Numbered from the stretch's first letter, positions 17,648-27,446 are shown. The stretch: DNA of 64,000 bases from Sphaerotilus hippei (GCF_003201595.1 NZ_QJJS01000015.1:49988-113987); one strand, 5' to 3'. Numbers and translations: made by a program. Notes: generated from the letters alone by a model not told the origin.

Positions 17648-18010
17648 ATGCGTGCTGACCTCCTGAATTCCATCCTGAGCGAGCTCAACGGCTCCACCGC
17701 CGACATCGAAGCCTCGGCCGTGCTCTCCACCGACGGCCTGATGATGGCCTCCATGCTGCCCGCCGGCATGGACGAGGACCGCGTGGGCGCGATGAGCGCC
17801 GCCATGCTGTCGCTGGGTGACCGGACCTCGCGCGAGCTGGCGCGTGGCGAGCTCGAGCAGGTGCTCGTCAAGGGCCACAAGGGTTATGTGCTGATGACCC
17901 ACGCCGGCCAGGACGCGGTGCTGACCGCGCTGTGCAAGCCCAACGCTCGTCTGGGACTGATCTTCCTGGACGTCAAGCGCGCCTCCGACGCCATCAGCAA
18001 GATCATCTGA
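17648..18010 (+). CDS. Roadblock/LC7 (MglB-like) domain protein
   Basis: A 120-residue protein that is one roadblock/LC7 domain. It shows the helix-strand pattern LLNSILSELNGSTADIEASA, VLSTDGLMMAS and the strand KGYVLMTHAG. Such proteins form dimers and act as GAPs or scaffolds for small GTPases (MglB for MglA). ATG 17648 is preceded by AAGGG; a GTG three codons upstream is a possible alternative. It is separated by 67 nt from the preceding gene, in the same operon as the GTPase. Confidence 0.9.
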   Translation: MRADLLNSILSELNGSTADIEASAVLSTDGLMMASMLPAGMDEDRVGAMSAAMLSLGDRTSRELARGELEQVLVKGHKGYVLMTHAGQDAVLTALCKPNARLGLIFLDVKRASDAISKII

Positions 18011-18039
18011 CCGATGTCCGTCTTCCGTGGAGTTGAACC

Positions 18040-18537
18040 ATGACGGACATGGACACGGCCTATCTGGTCGACGCCCCGCACCGTGAGGTCACCGTGCGCT
18101 ATCACCACGGGCGTGAGCGCCGGCTGCTGGTGATCGAGCACGAGGTGCCTTATCCCGATGGCAAGCTGATCGTCTCGCGCACCGATCCGCAGGGCCTGAT
18201 CACGCACGCGAACCAGGCCTTCGTCGACATGTCGGGCTACGAGCGCGAGGAGCTGATCGGCGAGCCGCACTGCATCCTGCGCCATCCGGACATGCCGGCC
18301 GCCGCGTTCAAGGACCTGTGGGACACCGTCGCGCGTGGCGACAAGTGGCAGGGCTACGTGAAGAACCTGCGCAAGGACGGCGCCTGTTACTGGGTGCTGG
18401 CCACGGCCATCCCGAACGTGCGCAACGGCAAGGTGGTGGGCTACACCTCCGTGCGCCGCAAGCCGTCGCGGGCCAAAGTGAACGAATGCATCGCGCTGTA
18501 CGCGCGCCTGCGTGCCGAGGAGCTCGCCGCATCATGA
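18040..18537 (+). CDS. Solo PAS-domain protein (Aer-type)
   Basis: A 165-residue cytosolic protein made almost wholly of one PAS domain at about 45-145. The signature GYEREELIGEPHCILRHPDM and KNLRKDGACYWV closely resembles the PAS of aerotaxis receptor Aer and its relatives, some of which bind FAD and sense redox state. No methyl-accepting, kinase or cyclic-di-GMP domain is attached, so it must signal through a partner. Its stop overlaps the next start (ATGA), linking it to the PhnD-like protein. Flavin binding is not proven by sequence. Confidence 0.88.
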   Translation: MTDMDTAYLVDAPHREVTVRYHHGRERRLLVIEHEVPYPDGKLIVSRTDPQGLITHANQAFVDMSGYEREELIGEPHCILRHPDMPAAAFKDLWDTVARGDKWQGYVKNLRKDGACYWVLATAIPNVRNGKVVGYTSVRRKPSRAKVNECIALYARLRAEELAAS

Positions 18538-19283
18538 CCCTGCAGCTCACCGTCAGTCCCGACTTCTCGCCCGACCACATCGCCGGCTGGTACGTGTTCA
18601 ACACCTGGCTGCAGCGCAAGCTCGGCGAGCGTGTGCACCTCGAGCTGTTCGACGACTTCGAGTCCCAGCGCGCGGCGATCGCGGCCGACCAGATCGACCT
18701 GATCTACGCCAACCCCTACGATGCGGCGATGCTGGTGCGCGAGAAGGGCTTCGTCGCCCTGGCCGCCCCGGTGGGCAAGCAGGACGAGGCGGTCATCGCC
18801 GTGCTCGACAGCTCGCCCATGCAGGCCGTGGAGATGTTCCAGCCCGGGCTGCGCATCGCGGTCACGCGGGATCCGGACGTCAACCTGATCGGCATGATCA
18901 TGCTCGAGCCGGCCGACCTGAACCGCGACAACACCCAGACCCAGCAGGTGTCCTCCTACGTGGTGGTCGCCAAGCAGCTGCTGCAGGGCAAGGCCGATTG
19001 CGGCTTCTTCCTGAAGGAGGCCTTCGAGGACCTGAGCGCGCCGATCCGCCGGCAGCTGCGGCCGCTGGTCACCAGCCAGATCAGCGTGGTGCGCCACGTG
19101 CTGCTGGCCGGACCGCGCTGCGCGGCGCTGATCGAGCCGCTGCGTGCGCAGCTGCTGGCCATGAGCCAGCCGGGTTCGGACGGCCTGCGGGTGCTCGAGG
19201 CGCTGGGCCTGCCGGGCTGGGAGATGCAGGACCATGAAGACACCGAGTTCATGATCGATCTGATGGACACGTTGATGGTCTGA
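18534..19283 (+). CDS. Cytosolic PhnD-like periplasmic-binding-fold protein
   Basis: A 249-residue protein of the phosphate/phosphonate-binding (PhnD-like) fold. Landmarks are SPDFSPDHIAGWYVFNTWLQ, the hinge-region DQIDLIYANPYDAAMLV and ADCGFFLKEAFEDL. There is no signal peptide or lipobox: the protein begins directly with the first beta-strand. It should therefore act in the cytoplasm, probably as a ligand sensor. Translation is coupled to the PAS gene (ATGA). No ABC transporter genes are near. The ligand is unknown. Confidence 0.8.
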   Translation: MTLQLTVSPDFSPDHIAGWYVFNTWLQRKLGERVHLELFDDFESQRAAIAADQIDLIYANPYDAAMLVREKGFVALAAPVGKQDEAVIAVLDSSPMQAVEMFQPGLRIAVTRDPDVNLIGMIMLEPADLNRDNTQTQQVSSYVVVAKQLLQGKADCGFFLKEAFEDLSAPIRRQLRPLVTSQISVVRHVLLAGPRCAALIEPLRAQLLAMSQPGSDGLRVLEALGLPGWEMQDHEDTEFMIDLMDTLMV

Positions 19284-19320
19284 GCGGGCTGCCGCCCGCC
19301 CGATCGCTGCTGATGTAGAT

Positions 19321-20412
19321 GTGAAGGTGCCCCCCGTGAGTTCTCTGCTTCGTCTCGCTGCTTCAGGACTGATCCTGCTGGCCGGCTCCCAGGCGCTGGC
19401 GCAGGTCGATGCGCCCGCACCCCCGGCGTCGGCGGTGCAGCGCCTGACCGTCCAGCGCGACACGCTGTGGAACTTGGCGGGCGCACTGTCGTCGGTCTAT
19501 CCGGGCCAGAGCCGGGCGCAGATCATGGTGGCGGTGCTGCGCACCAATCCGGACGCTTTTGTCCGCGGCAACCTGCACCGCCTGCGCACCGGTGCGTCGC
19601 TGAAGCTGCCGGGGGTGGCACAGGTGCAGGCCGAGTCGCGCGCCGATGCCGACGCGCTGGTCGCCAGCCACCTGGCCAAGATGCGTGACCCCGCGGTGAT
19701 CCCGCCGCTGCCACCGCTGGGCGGCGGGGGCGTGGTCGTGCCGGCAGCCCCGGCGGCTTCCGTTGCTCCTGCGGCTCCGGCCGTGGTGGCCGAACCGGCA
19801 CCGGTCCTCGCCGCCCCGGCGCCCGAGCCGGCGGTCGTGCCGGCGCCGGAGCCTGCACCCGGGCCGGTCGCGCCGCCCCGGGTGGAGGTGGCCGGCGGGC
19901 CGGTGGTGACCGAGCCCGTGCCGGTCGCGCCGTCTGCGCCATCTTCTTCCGGGCTGTCCTGGCTGCCCTACGGCCTGGGCGTGCTGCTGCTGGTGGGTCT
20001 GACGCTGCTGTGGCGCCAGCGCGCCGCCCTGAAGGCCGCCGGCGCCGACGAGACCGTCGAGGCGCCCCAGGCGAGCCCTGCGAAGGCGCCACGCACCACG
20101 GTGTTCTCGAATGCGGCGGCCGACATGGCCCGTCTCGTGGAGACCACCGCCGCCTCGCGCCAGCTGGTGCAGGCCCCCGCGGGCCGGCAGATCGAGCCGG
20201 TGGCCGTGATGGCGATCGACTCGGCCCGCCTGGTCACGGCCCGGGATGCGCAGCTGCAGTTGCAGATCGCCCGCACCTGGATGGACCTGGGCCGTGCCGA
20301 GGCCGCCCGCCGGCTGCTCGGCGACATGCTGGCGGCCGCACCAGCGGCCACCTGGACGGCCGACGTGCAGGCCCTGCTGGCCCGCCTCGGGTCGGCCGCC
20401 ACCCGGGCCTGA
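19321..20412 (+). CDS. FimV-like LysM/TPR membrane protein
   Basis: A 363-residue protein (GTG start; a second GTG at 19336 is equally plausible). It has a signal peptide (SGLILLAGSQALA), then a FimV-type LysM segment at about 40-97 (VQRDTLWNLAGALSSVYPGQ, LRTNPDAFVRGNLHRLRTGA). A Pro/Ala/Val linker and a membrane helix near 220-240 (YGLGVLLLVGLTLLW) follow. The cytosolic tail ends in a TPR-like unit (IARTWMDLGRAEAARRLLGD). FimV/HubP proteins bind peptidoglycan at poles and recruit type IV pilus and chemosensory parts. This one closes the GTPase locus and is shorter than typical FimV. Confidence 0.85.
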   Translation: MKVPPVSSLLRLAASGLILLAGSQALAQVDAPAPPASAVQRLTVQRDTLWNLAGALSSVYPGQSRAQIMVAVLRTNPDAFVRGNLHRLRTGASLKLPGVAQVQAESRADADALVASHLAKMRDPAVIPPLPPLGGGGVVVPAAPAASVAPAAPAVVAEPAPVLAAPAPEPAVVPAPEPAPGPVAPPRVEVAGGPVVTEPVPVAPSAPSSSGLSWLPYGLGVLLLVGLTLLWRQRAALKAAGADETVEAPQASPAKAPRTTVFSNAAADMARLVETTAASRQLVQAPAGRQIEPVAVMAIDSARLVTARDAQLQLQIARTWMDLGRAEAARRLLGDMLAAAPAATWTADVQALLARLGSAATRA

Positions 20413-20425
20413 GCCGGCCCCGCCT

Positions 20426-21193
20426 TCAGATCAGGCGTCGGGGCGGAAACCGGCGCGCCTGCGGGTGCTGCCCGGCCACACGCACCGCACGGGTCAGCAT
20501 CTGGTCGGCCTCGACCGGCCCCAGCGTCTCGCACAGCGCGACGTAGAGCAGGTTCACCGCCTCGGACAGCTCGGCCTCGTCGCCCGGGATCAGCCAGCCG
20601 TGGTTCATCGGCTGGCGCCACGCGTCGAGCAGCGCATCCCGCAGGTCGCGGCGCAGCCGGGCGCGCTCCAGCGCTTCCAGCGCGGCGCGGCGCAGGTCCG
20701 AGAAGTCGCGTGGACGGTCCTGCTGCACCTCGTCGAGCAGCGCCCGCCAGAGCGCGGAGAAGACCACCACCTCGTCGGGCGCATCCGTCGGGTCCGGGGC
20801 CCGGGCCCTGGACGGCTCCGGCGACTCGGTCGCGGCCACGGGCGCCGGCGGTGCACTGACCGGTGCGGGAGGGGCCGCCGGTGGCGCCGGCACGACGGGC
20901 GGCGCGGCCACCGTGCGCGAGGCCTGCATGGCCGGCCACGGGTCCATCGGCAGGTCCTGCTCCGGCAGCTTCAGCGCTTTGTAGTAGCTCTCGTAGAGCC
21001 GTTTGCGGCTGACGGCATCGAGCAGGTTGCGGCCTGCCACGTCGTCGATGTAGCCGATGATGTCGGAGACCGCATCACCGCGCATCGTCTCGTGCTGCAG
21101 CCACAGGGCGGCCAGCAGGGCCTCCTCGTCCAGCAGCGGGCTGAGCACGAGGCAGGCCGCGCGCCGGCGCAGGACCATCGGATTGGTGGCCAT
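20426..21193 (-). CDS. Unknown protein co-transcribed with ammonium transporter
   Basis: A 255-residue soluble protein not recognised as any family. The N-terminal 85 residues are helical (LDEEALLAALWLQHETMRGD). A Pro/Ala linker follows at about 92-135, then a helical C-terminal domain of about 115 residues (LWRALLDEVQQDRPRDFSDL and onwards). It starts 6 nt after the amt stop, so the two form an operon. It converges with the FimV-like gene, separated by only 13 nt. A regulatory or adaptor partner of the transporter is possible, but nothing in the sequence proves it. Confidence 0.65.
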   Translation of the reverse strand: MATNPMVLRRRAACLVLSPLLDEEALLAALWLQHETMRGDAVSDIIGYIDDVAGRNLLDAVSRKRLYESYYKALKLPEQDLPMDPWPAMQASRTVAAPPVVPAPPAAPPAPVSAPPAPVAATESPEPSRARAPDPTDAPDEVVVFSALWRALLDEVQQDRPRDFSDLRRAALEALERARLRRDLRDALLDAWRQPMNHGWLIPGDEAELSEAVNLLYVALCETLGPVEADQMLTRAVRVAGQHPQARRFPPRRLI

Positions 21194-21199
21194 CGGTGT

Positions 21200-22414
<1,215 letters not shown>

Positions 22415-22556
22415 GGTTCGGCAGATTGGATGCAGGAGTGGAGGGGTGCGACGCGAGTATCGTCGCCGTTGACGTCAACGCAAAGACCGCGCCAGTGACC
22501 CCTTTCGGGGGGCGCAGTCCGCTTTTTTGCAGTTTTCCGGCGTGTTCCGGGCGGCT

Positions 22557-23135
22557 TCAGTCGAGCCAGCGCGGCTCGATGTCCTGCTGGCGCAGCCACT
22601 GCGCCAGCGCCTGGCCGGTGCCCTGCGGCCAGCAGCGCAGCTCGTGGGGCTCGAACAGCCGGTAGTCGCACAGCTCGGGCGACAGGCGGATCTCGCCCCG
22701 CGCCCGGGCGTGGTAGGCGATGATCACCTGGTTCAGGCGCTGGTATTCGTAGACGCCGACCAGGCTCAGCGACTGGACCTCGAGCGAGGTCTCTTCCTGC
22801 ACTTCGCGCCGGATGCCTTCTTCGGCGGTCTCGCCGGCTTCCATGAAGCCGGTGATCAGGCCGTAGAACTGGTTGGGCCACACCGCGTTGCGGGCCAGCA
22901 GCACCCGGTCGCCGCGGTCGCTGCACTGCACGATGGCCGCGAGCACCGGCGTGGGGTTGTTCCAGTGCGTGAAGTCGCAGGCGGTGCAGCGCAGGCGCAG
23001 GCGCGGGCCGCCGTCTTCCATCGCCTCGCGCCATGCCAGCCGGTGGCTGCAGCGCGGGCAGAAGTTCCAGTCCCCGGCCTGGCTCTCGGAGTGAGCCTGG
23101 GTGCCGTCGGGCGAGGTCTGGAGCGGCGTCTTCAT
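22557..23135 (-). CDS. NUDIX hydrolase with N-terminal zinc ribbon
   Basis: A 192-residue protein. Two CxxC pairs (FCPRC near 26 and RCTAC near 51) form a zinc ribbon like that of NudC/NADH pyrophosphatase. The Nudix box follows as GFMEAGETAEEGIRREVQEE. The NudC-specific SQPWPFPxS motif is replaced by NQFYGLITGFMEAGE, so the substrate may differ from NADH. The ATG overlaps the cysM stop (ATGA), so it is translated with cysM. Confidence 0.88.
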   Translation of the reverse strand: MKTPLQTSPDGTQAHSESQAGDWNFCPRCSHRLAWREAMEDGGPRLRLRCTACDFTHWNNPTPVLAAIVQCSDRGDRVLLARNAVWPNQFYGLITGFMEAGETAEEGIRREVQEETSLEVQSLSLVGVYEYQRLNQVIIAYHARARGEIRLSPELCDYRLFEPHELRCWPQGTGQALAQWLRQQDIEPRWLD

Positions 23136-24037
23136 GCCGGAAACACGCCGGTGGACAGGTAGCGGTCGCCGCGGTCGCAGACCACGAAGACGATGGTCGC
23201 GTTCTCGACCTGACGGGCGATCTGCAGCGCGACCCAGCAGGCACCGGCCGCGGAGATGCCGGCGAACAGGCCTTCCTCGCGGGCCAGCCGGCGGGCCATG
23301 TCCTCGGCGTCGGCCTGGGTCACCGAGACCAGCTCGTCGACGCCGCTGGGGTCGTAGATGCTCGGCAGGTAGGCCTGCGGCCACTTGCGGATGCCGGGGA
23401 TGCGCGAGCCGTCGGCCGGCTGGGCGCCGATGATGCGCACCTGCGGGCTGCGTTCCTTGAGGTAGCGCGACACGCCCGTGATGGTGCCGGTCGTGCCCAT
23501 CGCACTGACGAAGTGCGTCACGCGGCCGTCGGTGTCGCGCCAGATCTCCGGCCCGGTGCTCTCGTAGTGCGCGCGGGGGTTGTCCTGGTTGGCGAACTGG
23601 TCGAGCACGCGGCCCTTGCCGTCGCGCTCCATCTGGGTGGCGAGGTCGCGTGCGTATTCCATGCCGCCCGCCTTGGGCGTCAGGATCAGGTCGGCCCCGA
23701 AGGCCTTCATCGACTGCGCCCGCTCGACCGACAGGTCCTCGGGCATGATCAGCAGCATGCGGTAGCCGCGCACGGCCGCGGCCATCGCCAGCGCGATGCC
23801 GGTGTTGCCCGACGTGGCCTCGATCAGCGTGTCGCCGGGGCGGATGTCGCCGCGTTCCTCGGCGCGCCGGATCATGCTGATGGCCGCCCGGTCCTTGACC
23901 GAGCCGGCCGGGTTGTTGCCCTCCAGCTTGCCCAGGATCACGTTGCCGCGCTGTTCGACCAGCGCACCGGGCAGTCGCTGCAGACGCACCAGCGGCGTCG
24001 ATCCGATGACGTCTTCAACCGTCTTGTATCTCGTCAT
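23132..24037 (-). CDS. cysM: Cysteine synthase B (O-acetylserine sulfhydrylase)
   Basis: A 301-residue PLP enzyme making cysteine from O-acetylserine and sulfide or thiosulfate. The PLP lysine is K48 in NNPAGSVKDRAA, the substrate loop is TSGNTG, and the phosphate cup has MGTTGTITG. The MEYARDLATQMERDGKG segment matches CysM rather than CysK. The ATG at 24037 has AGGAGG just upstream (24047-24042). A longer in-frame start would run into the tRNA promoter region and is rejected. Confidence 0.95.
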   Translation of the reverse strand: MTRYKTVEDVIGSTPLVRLQRLPGALVEQRGNVILGKLEGNNPAGSVKDRAAISMIRRAEERGDIRPGDTLIEATSGNTGIALAMAAAVRGYRMLLIMPEDLSVERAQSMKAFGADLILTPKAGGMEYARDLATQMERDGKGRVLDQFANQDNPRAHYESTGPEIWRDTDGRVTHFVSAMGTTGTITGVSRYLKERSPQVRIIGAQPADGSRIPGIRKWPQAYLPSIYDPSGVDELVSVTQADAEDMARRLAREEGLFAGISAAGACWVALQIARQVENATIVFVVCDRGDRYLSTGVFPA

Positions 24038-24102
24038 GAGGCCTCCTGGGGCGATTGTGGCAGCAAGCGCCGGGCCTTGCCGAGGGCCGTCCGGGCTCGT
24101 GC

Positions 24103-24108
24103 CATAAT
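24103..24108 (+). promoter_or_regulatory. -10 element of the tRNA-Leu promoter
   Basis: CATAAT lies about 32 nt before the tRNA start. A good -35 partner at 16-18 nt is not obvious; TTGCCG at 24077-24082 is 20 nt away. The call rests on position and the near-consensus hexamer. Confidence 0.4.
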
Positions 24109-24139
24109 CAATGTCCGCGCCCTGCACAGCGCCCATCCT

Positions 24140-24224
24140 GCCGGAGTGGCGAAATCGGTAGACGCAGGGGATTCAAAATCCCCCGCCGCAAGGTGTGCCG
24201 GTTCGAGTCCGGCCTCCGGCACCA
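24140..24224 (+). tRNA. tRNA-Leu (anticodon CAA)
   Basis: An 85-nt class II tRNA. The acceptor arm GCCGGAG pairs with CTCCGGC, followed by A and an encoded CCA. The anticodon arm GGGGA-TTCAAAA-TCCCC gives anticodon CAA, reading UUG. A variable arm (CGCCGCAAGGTGTG region) and a T-arm with GTTCGAGTC follow. All stems close, and the 3' end is intact with no sign of integration. Confidence 0.97.
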
Positions 24225-24343
24225 GATCTGCAATTGCTGTGCAAATGCCAGATCCGGAACAGGGCGCGTGGTGGTACAGGCCTCCGGCCTGACCTGGATC
24301 AGGAGCGGCTTTCCCGTCGTCGTCCTTCCGGAACCCACCGTAC

Positions 24344-24940
24344 ATGCCACAGCTTCCCCCGGTCACCAAGGCGTTGATGCTGATCTGCACCGCCATGTTC
24401 TGCGCGCAGCTGCTGCTCGGGCAGTGGCTCGAAGTGTTCTTCGCGCTGTGGCCGCTGGGCAGCGGCCGGTTCATGCCCTGGCAGCCGCTGACCTACGCCT
24501 TCCTGCATGGCGACCCGCTGCACCTGTTCTTCAACATGCTGGGCCTCTACATGTTCGGCGCCGAGATCGAGCAGATCTGGGGCCGCAACCGCTACATGCA
24601 GTTCCTGGGTGCCAGCGCGCTGGCGGGCGCGGTGGCGCAGATCCTCGTGGGCCTGCTGATGCCGATGGGGCCGACGCTGGGCGCCTCGGGCGCGCTGTTC
24701 GGCCTGCTGCTGGCCTTCGGCATGATGTTCCCCGACCGCACGATCATGCCGCTCTTCCCGCCCATCCCGATGAAGGCCAAGGTCTTCGTCGCGGTGTTCG
24801 GCGGGCTCGAGCTGCTGATGGGCCTGACCGGCAGCAGCGGCGTGGCGCACTTCGCCCACCTGGGCGGCATGCTCGGCGGCTGGCTGATGATCCGCTTCTG
24901 GCGCGGCCAGGCACCGTTCCCGCCGCGCCGGCGCCGCTGA
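24344..24940 (+). CDS. Rhomboid intramembrane serine protease
   Basis: A 198-residue membrane protease with six expected helices. The catalytic pair is Ser115 in GASGALFG and His172 in AHLGG. Upstream landmarks are the HGDPLHLFFNMLGLYMFG loop/helix and the E-x-x-W-G-R segment (EQIWGRNRY). It cleaves transmembrane substrates, which cannot be guessed from context. It follows tRNA-Leu by 119 nt. Confidence 0.93.
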   Translation: MPQLPPVTKALMLICTAMFCAQLLLGQWLEVFFALWPLGSGRFMPWQPLTYAFLHGDPLHLFFNMLGLYMFGAEIEQIWGRNRYMQFLGASALAGAVAQILVGLLMPMGPTLGASGALFGLLLAFGMMFPDRTIMPLFPPIPMKAKVFVAVFGGLELLMGLTGSSGVAHFAHLGGMLGGWLMIRFWRGQAPFPPRRRR

Positions 24941-24984
24941 TCGGCCACGCCGGTCGCACGGCCTGCCGTGCCGCCGCGGCGGTT

Positions 24985-25950
24985 TCAGTCGCCGCGCTGC
25001 AGATCGGCCAGCCCGGAAGCCACCGTCGGGTGCCGCAGTGACAGCCGCAGCTCGCGCTTCATGCGGCTGTTGTCCATGCGACGCGACTCGCTCATGAAGC
25101 TCAGCTGCATCGGTCCGAGCCGCTGCGTCGCCTCGGCGCGGCTGATCCGGGGCGCGGGGGCGAGGCCGGCCAGCCGGGCAGCCAGATCGAAGTAGTCGCC
25201 CATCTTCATGTCGCTGTCGTCGTTGACGTTGATGGCCCGGGCGCCGCCGGGGCCGCGCAGCAGCGCGATGAAACAGGCGCGAGCCAGGTCGTCGGCCTGG
25301 ATGTGGTTGGTGTGCACGTCGTCCTGCGCCTCCAGCAGCGGCGTGCCGCGGCGCAGGCGCTCCAGCGGATTGCCACCTTCACGATCGAGGGCGTAGATGC
25401 CGGGGATGCGCAGCAGCAGCGCGCTGCGGGCCGGCTCGGCTGCCCTGGCCGCCTGGCGGCGCACCCACCGGGCGATCGCCCGTTCGGCATCGACGCGCCG
25501 CCGTGCCCGGGCGGTGAGGGCCCGCGGGCCCCAGGTCTCGTCGATGAGGCGGCCCTGCGCGTCCCCGTAGACCCCCGACGTGCTGCCATAGACCAGCCGG
25601 CGCGTGGTGTCGTGCCGCGACAGGGCCTGCAGCAGGGCGGCGGTGCGCGGGTCGCGGCCGTCGTCGCGGTGGGTGGGGGGCGGGGCCAGGTGCAGCACCC
25701 GGGACGCGAGTCCGGCCAGCCGACGCAGCGTCGGGGCCCGGTCCAGGTCGCCGATCAGCGGCACGGCGCCGGCCGCCCGCAGCGCCGGCAGGCGCTCGGC
25801 CGATGAGGTCAGCGCGCGCACCGACCACCGGCCGGCCAGCAGCGTGAGCACCCGCTGACCGACGTCACCGCAGCCGACGATCAGCAGCCGCGGGCGCCGG
25901 AAGCGGCGGGGCAGGGCGAGGGCGGGCGGAGCGGGTGGGCGAGGGCGCAT
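24985..25950 (-). CDS. NAD(P)-dependent epimerase/reductase-like (extended SDR, YeeZ-type)
   Basis: About 321 residues. A Rossmann glycine motif LLIVGCGDVGQRVL lies near the N-terminus, and YGSTSGVYGD sits in the middle as in atypical extended SDRs such as YeeZ. The start is uncertain: ATG 25950 is preferred because it leaves a short basic leader, but an in-frame ATG at 25980 is possible. The substrate is unknown. It is divergent from the flavodehydrogenase gene at 26014. Confidence 0.82.
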   Translation of the reverse strand: MRPRPPAPPALALPRRFRRPRLLIVGCGDVGQRVLTLLAGRWSVRALTSSAERLPALRAAGAVPLIGDLDRAPTLRRLAGLASRVLHLAPPPTHRDDGRDPRTAALLQALSRHDTTRRLVYGSTSGVYGDAQGRLIDETWGPRALTARARRRVDAERAIARWVRRQAARAAEPARSALLLRIPGIYALDREGGNPLERLRRGTPLLEAQDDVHTNHIQADDLARACFIALLRGPGGARAINVNDDSDMKMGDYFDLAARLAGLAPAPRISRAEATQRLGPMQLSFMSESRRMDNSRMKRELRLSLRHPTVASGLADLQRGD

Positions 25951-26013
25951 GGGGTGGCTGAGGGCACAATCTCGGCCCATTGATGTTTCTGCACAGGCTC
26001 AGAGGATAACGAG

Positions 26014-27051
26014 ATGACATTCACCGTGACCGTTCAACCCGCGGGGCGCCAGTTCGAGGTCGCGCGTGACGAGGCTATCCTGGCGGGCGCGATCCGCCAG
26101 GGCGTCGGCCTGCCTTACGGGTGCAAGGACGGCGCCTGTGGATCCTGCAAGTGCACGCTGCTGGAAGGCCGCGTGATCCACGGTGCACACCAGGCCAGCG
26201 CGCTGAGCGCGGAGGACGAGGCCCGTGGCCTGGTGCTGACCTGCTGCGCGACGCCGCAGACCGACGTGGTGCTCGAGTCGCGCCAGGTCACGGCCGTCGG
26301 CCAGTTCCCGGTGCTGAAGATGCCGGTGCGGGTGATGAGCCTCGAGCGCAAGGCGGCTGACGTGGTCGTGCTGCGCCTGCAGTTGCCGGCGACGCAGTCC
26401 TTCCAGTACCACGCCGGGCAGTACGTCGAGTTCATCCTGCGTGACGGTGCCCGCCGCAGCTACTCGATGGCCAGCGCGCCCGAGGTGGCGGCCGGCGTGA
26501 TGGAGTTGCACCTGCGCCACATGCCGGGCGGGCGTTTCACCGATCAGGTCTTCGGCACGATGAAGGAGAAGGACATCCTGCGCCTGGAGGGTCCCTACGG
26601 CAGCTTCTTCCTGCGCGAGGACAGTGACGCGCCCGTCGTGCTGCTGGCCTCGGGCACCGGCCTGGCGCCGATCAAGGCCATCGTCGAGCACATGAAGGCC
26701 GCCGGACTGCAGCGCTGCACGCGCCTGTACTGGGGTTGCCGCAGCCGGGCCGATCTCTACCTGCACGACTGGGTGCAGGCGGCCGCGGCCGAGCTGCCGT
26801 GGCTGGAGTACATCCCGGTGCTGTCGAATGCGCAAGCCGAGGACGCCTGGACGGGTCGCGCCGGACTGGTGCATGAGGCGGTGATGGGGGATCTGCCCGA
26901 TCTGTCGGGCCATCAGGTCTATGCCTGCGGCGCGCCGATCATGGTGTCGTCCGCACGACGGGACTTCGTGGCCCGCTGCGGACTGCCGGCCGAGGCCTTC
27001 TTCGCGGATTCGTTCACCAGCGAGGCCGACAAGCAGGCGGTGGTCGTCTGA
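26014..27051 (+). CDS. Ferredoxin-domain NAD(P)H:flavin oxidoreductase (AscD/CDP-6-deoxyglucoseen reductase-like)
   Basis: A 345-residue electron-transfer protein. The N-terminal plant-type [2Fe-2S] ferredoxin has C37, C42, C45 and C77 (YGCKDGACGSC). An FAD-binding barrel with RRSYSMAS and an NAD(P)-binding domain with LLASGTGLAPIKA and YACGAP follow. The layout equals phenol/toluene monooxygenase reductases and AscD. In this bacterial group the gene is commonly a stand-alone housekeeping reductase; no partner oxygenase is adjacent. Confidence 0.9.
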   Translation: MTFTVTVQPAGRQFEVARDEAILAGAIRQGVGLPYGCKDGACGSCKCTLLEGRVIHGAHQASALSAEDEARGLVLTCCATPQTDVVLESRQVTAVGQFPVLKMPVRVMSLERKAADVVVLRLQLPATQSFQYHAGQYVEFILRDGARRSYSMASAPEVAAGVMELHLRHMPGGRFTDQVFGTMKEKDILRLEGPYGSFFLREDSDAPVVLLASGTGLAPIKAIVEHMKAAGLQRCTRLYWGCRSRADLYLHDWVQAAAAELPWLEYIPVLSNAQAEDAWTGRAGLVHEAVMGDLPDLSGHQVYACGAPIMVSSARRDFVARCGLPAEAFFADSFTSEADKQAVVV

Positions 27052-27091
27052 TTCCGGGATGGCCGCCGCGGCGGCTGTCCGGAAACGACAA

Positions 27092-27110
27092 GGGCCCGCA
27101 GCGCGGGCCC
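27092..27110. terminator. Hairpin between convergent reductase and rpsT genes
   Basis: A perfect 8-bp stem GGGCCCGC/GCGGGCCC with loop AGC lies in the 92-nt gap between two convergent genes. There is no clean T-run. It could serve both directions. Confidence 0.55.
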
Positions 27111-27143
27111 CTGGTTCAACGATCCACCCGGATCAGGCTGTGT

Positions 27144-27446
27144 TCAGGCCGCGAGGGCCAGAGCCTTGATCTTGGCCGACAGGCGGCTCTTCAGGCGAGC
27201 GGCCTTGTTCTTGTGGAACAGACCCTTGTCGGCGATCGAATCGATCACGCTCTGCGATGCCTTGAAGGTGTCGGCAGCCTTGGACTTGTCGCCCGTGGCA
27301 ACGACCTTCAGCACGCCCTTGACGGCGGTGCGGAACTTCGAGCGCAGTGCGGTGTTGGCGGCGTTCAGCTTGACGTCTTGACGCGCACGTTTACGACCCG
27401 ACGCAATGCGGACCGACTTTTTCTTTGCTTTGGAAGCGGTGGCCAT
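27144..27446 (-). CDS. rpsT: 30S ribosomal protein S20
   Basis: A 100-residue, strongly basic, Ala/Lys-rich protein. It has the S20 start [14 protein letters not shown] and the central [20 protein letters not shown]. It binds 16S rRNA in the small subunit. It is monocistronic and divergent from murJ, a common proteobacterial arrangement. Confidence 0.98.
   Translation of the reverse strand: MATASKAKKKSVRIASGRKRARQDVKLNAANTALRSKFRTAVKGVLKVVATGDKSKAADTFKASQSVIDSIADKGLFHKNKAARLKSRLSAKIKALALAA

Noticed and set aside
18534..19283. Part of a phosphonate ABC transporter
   Set aside because: There is no signal peptide, and no permease or ATPase gene is near.
24140..24224. Integration site in tRNA-Leu
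   Set aside because: The tRNA is intact, and no duplicate of its 3' end or integrase gene is seen near it.
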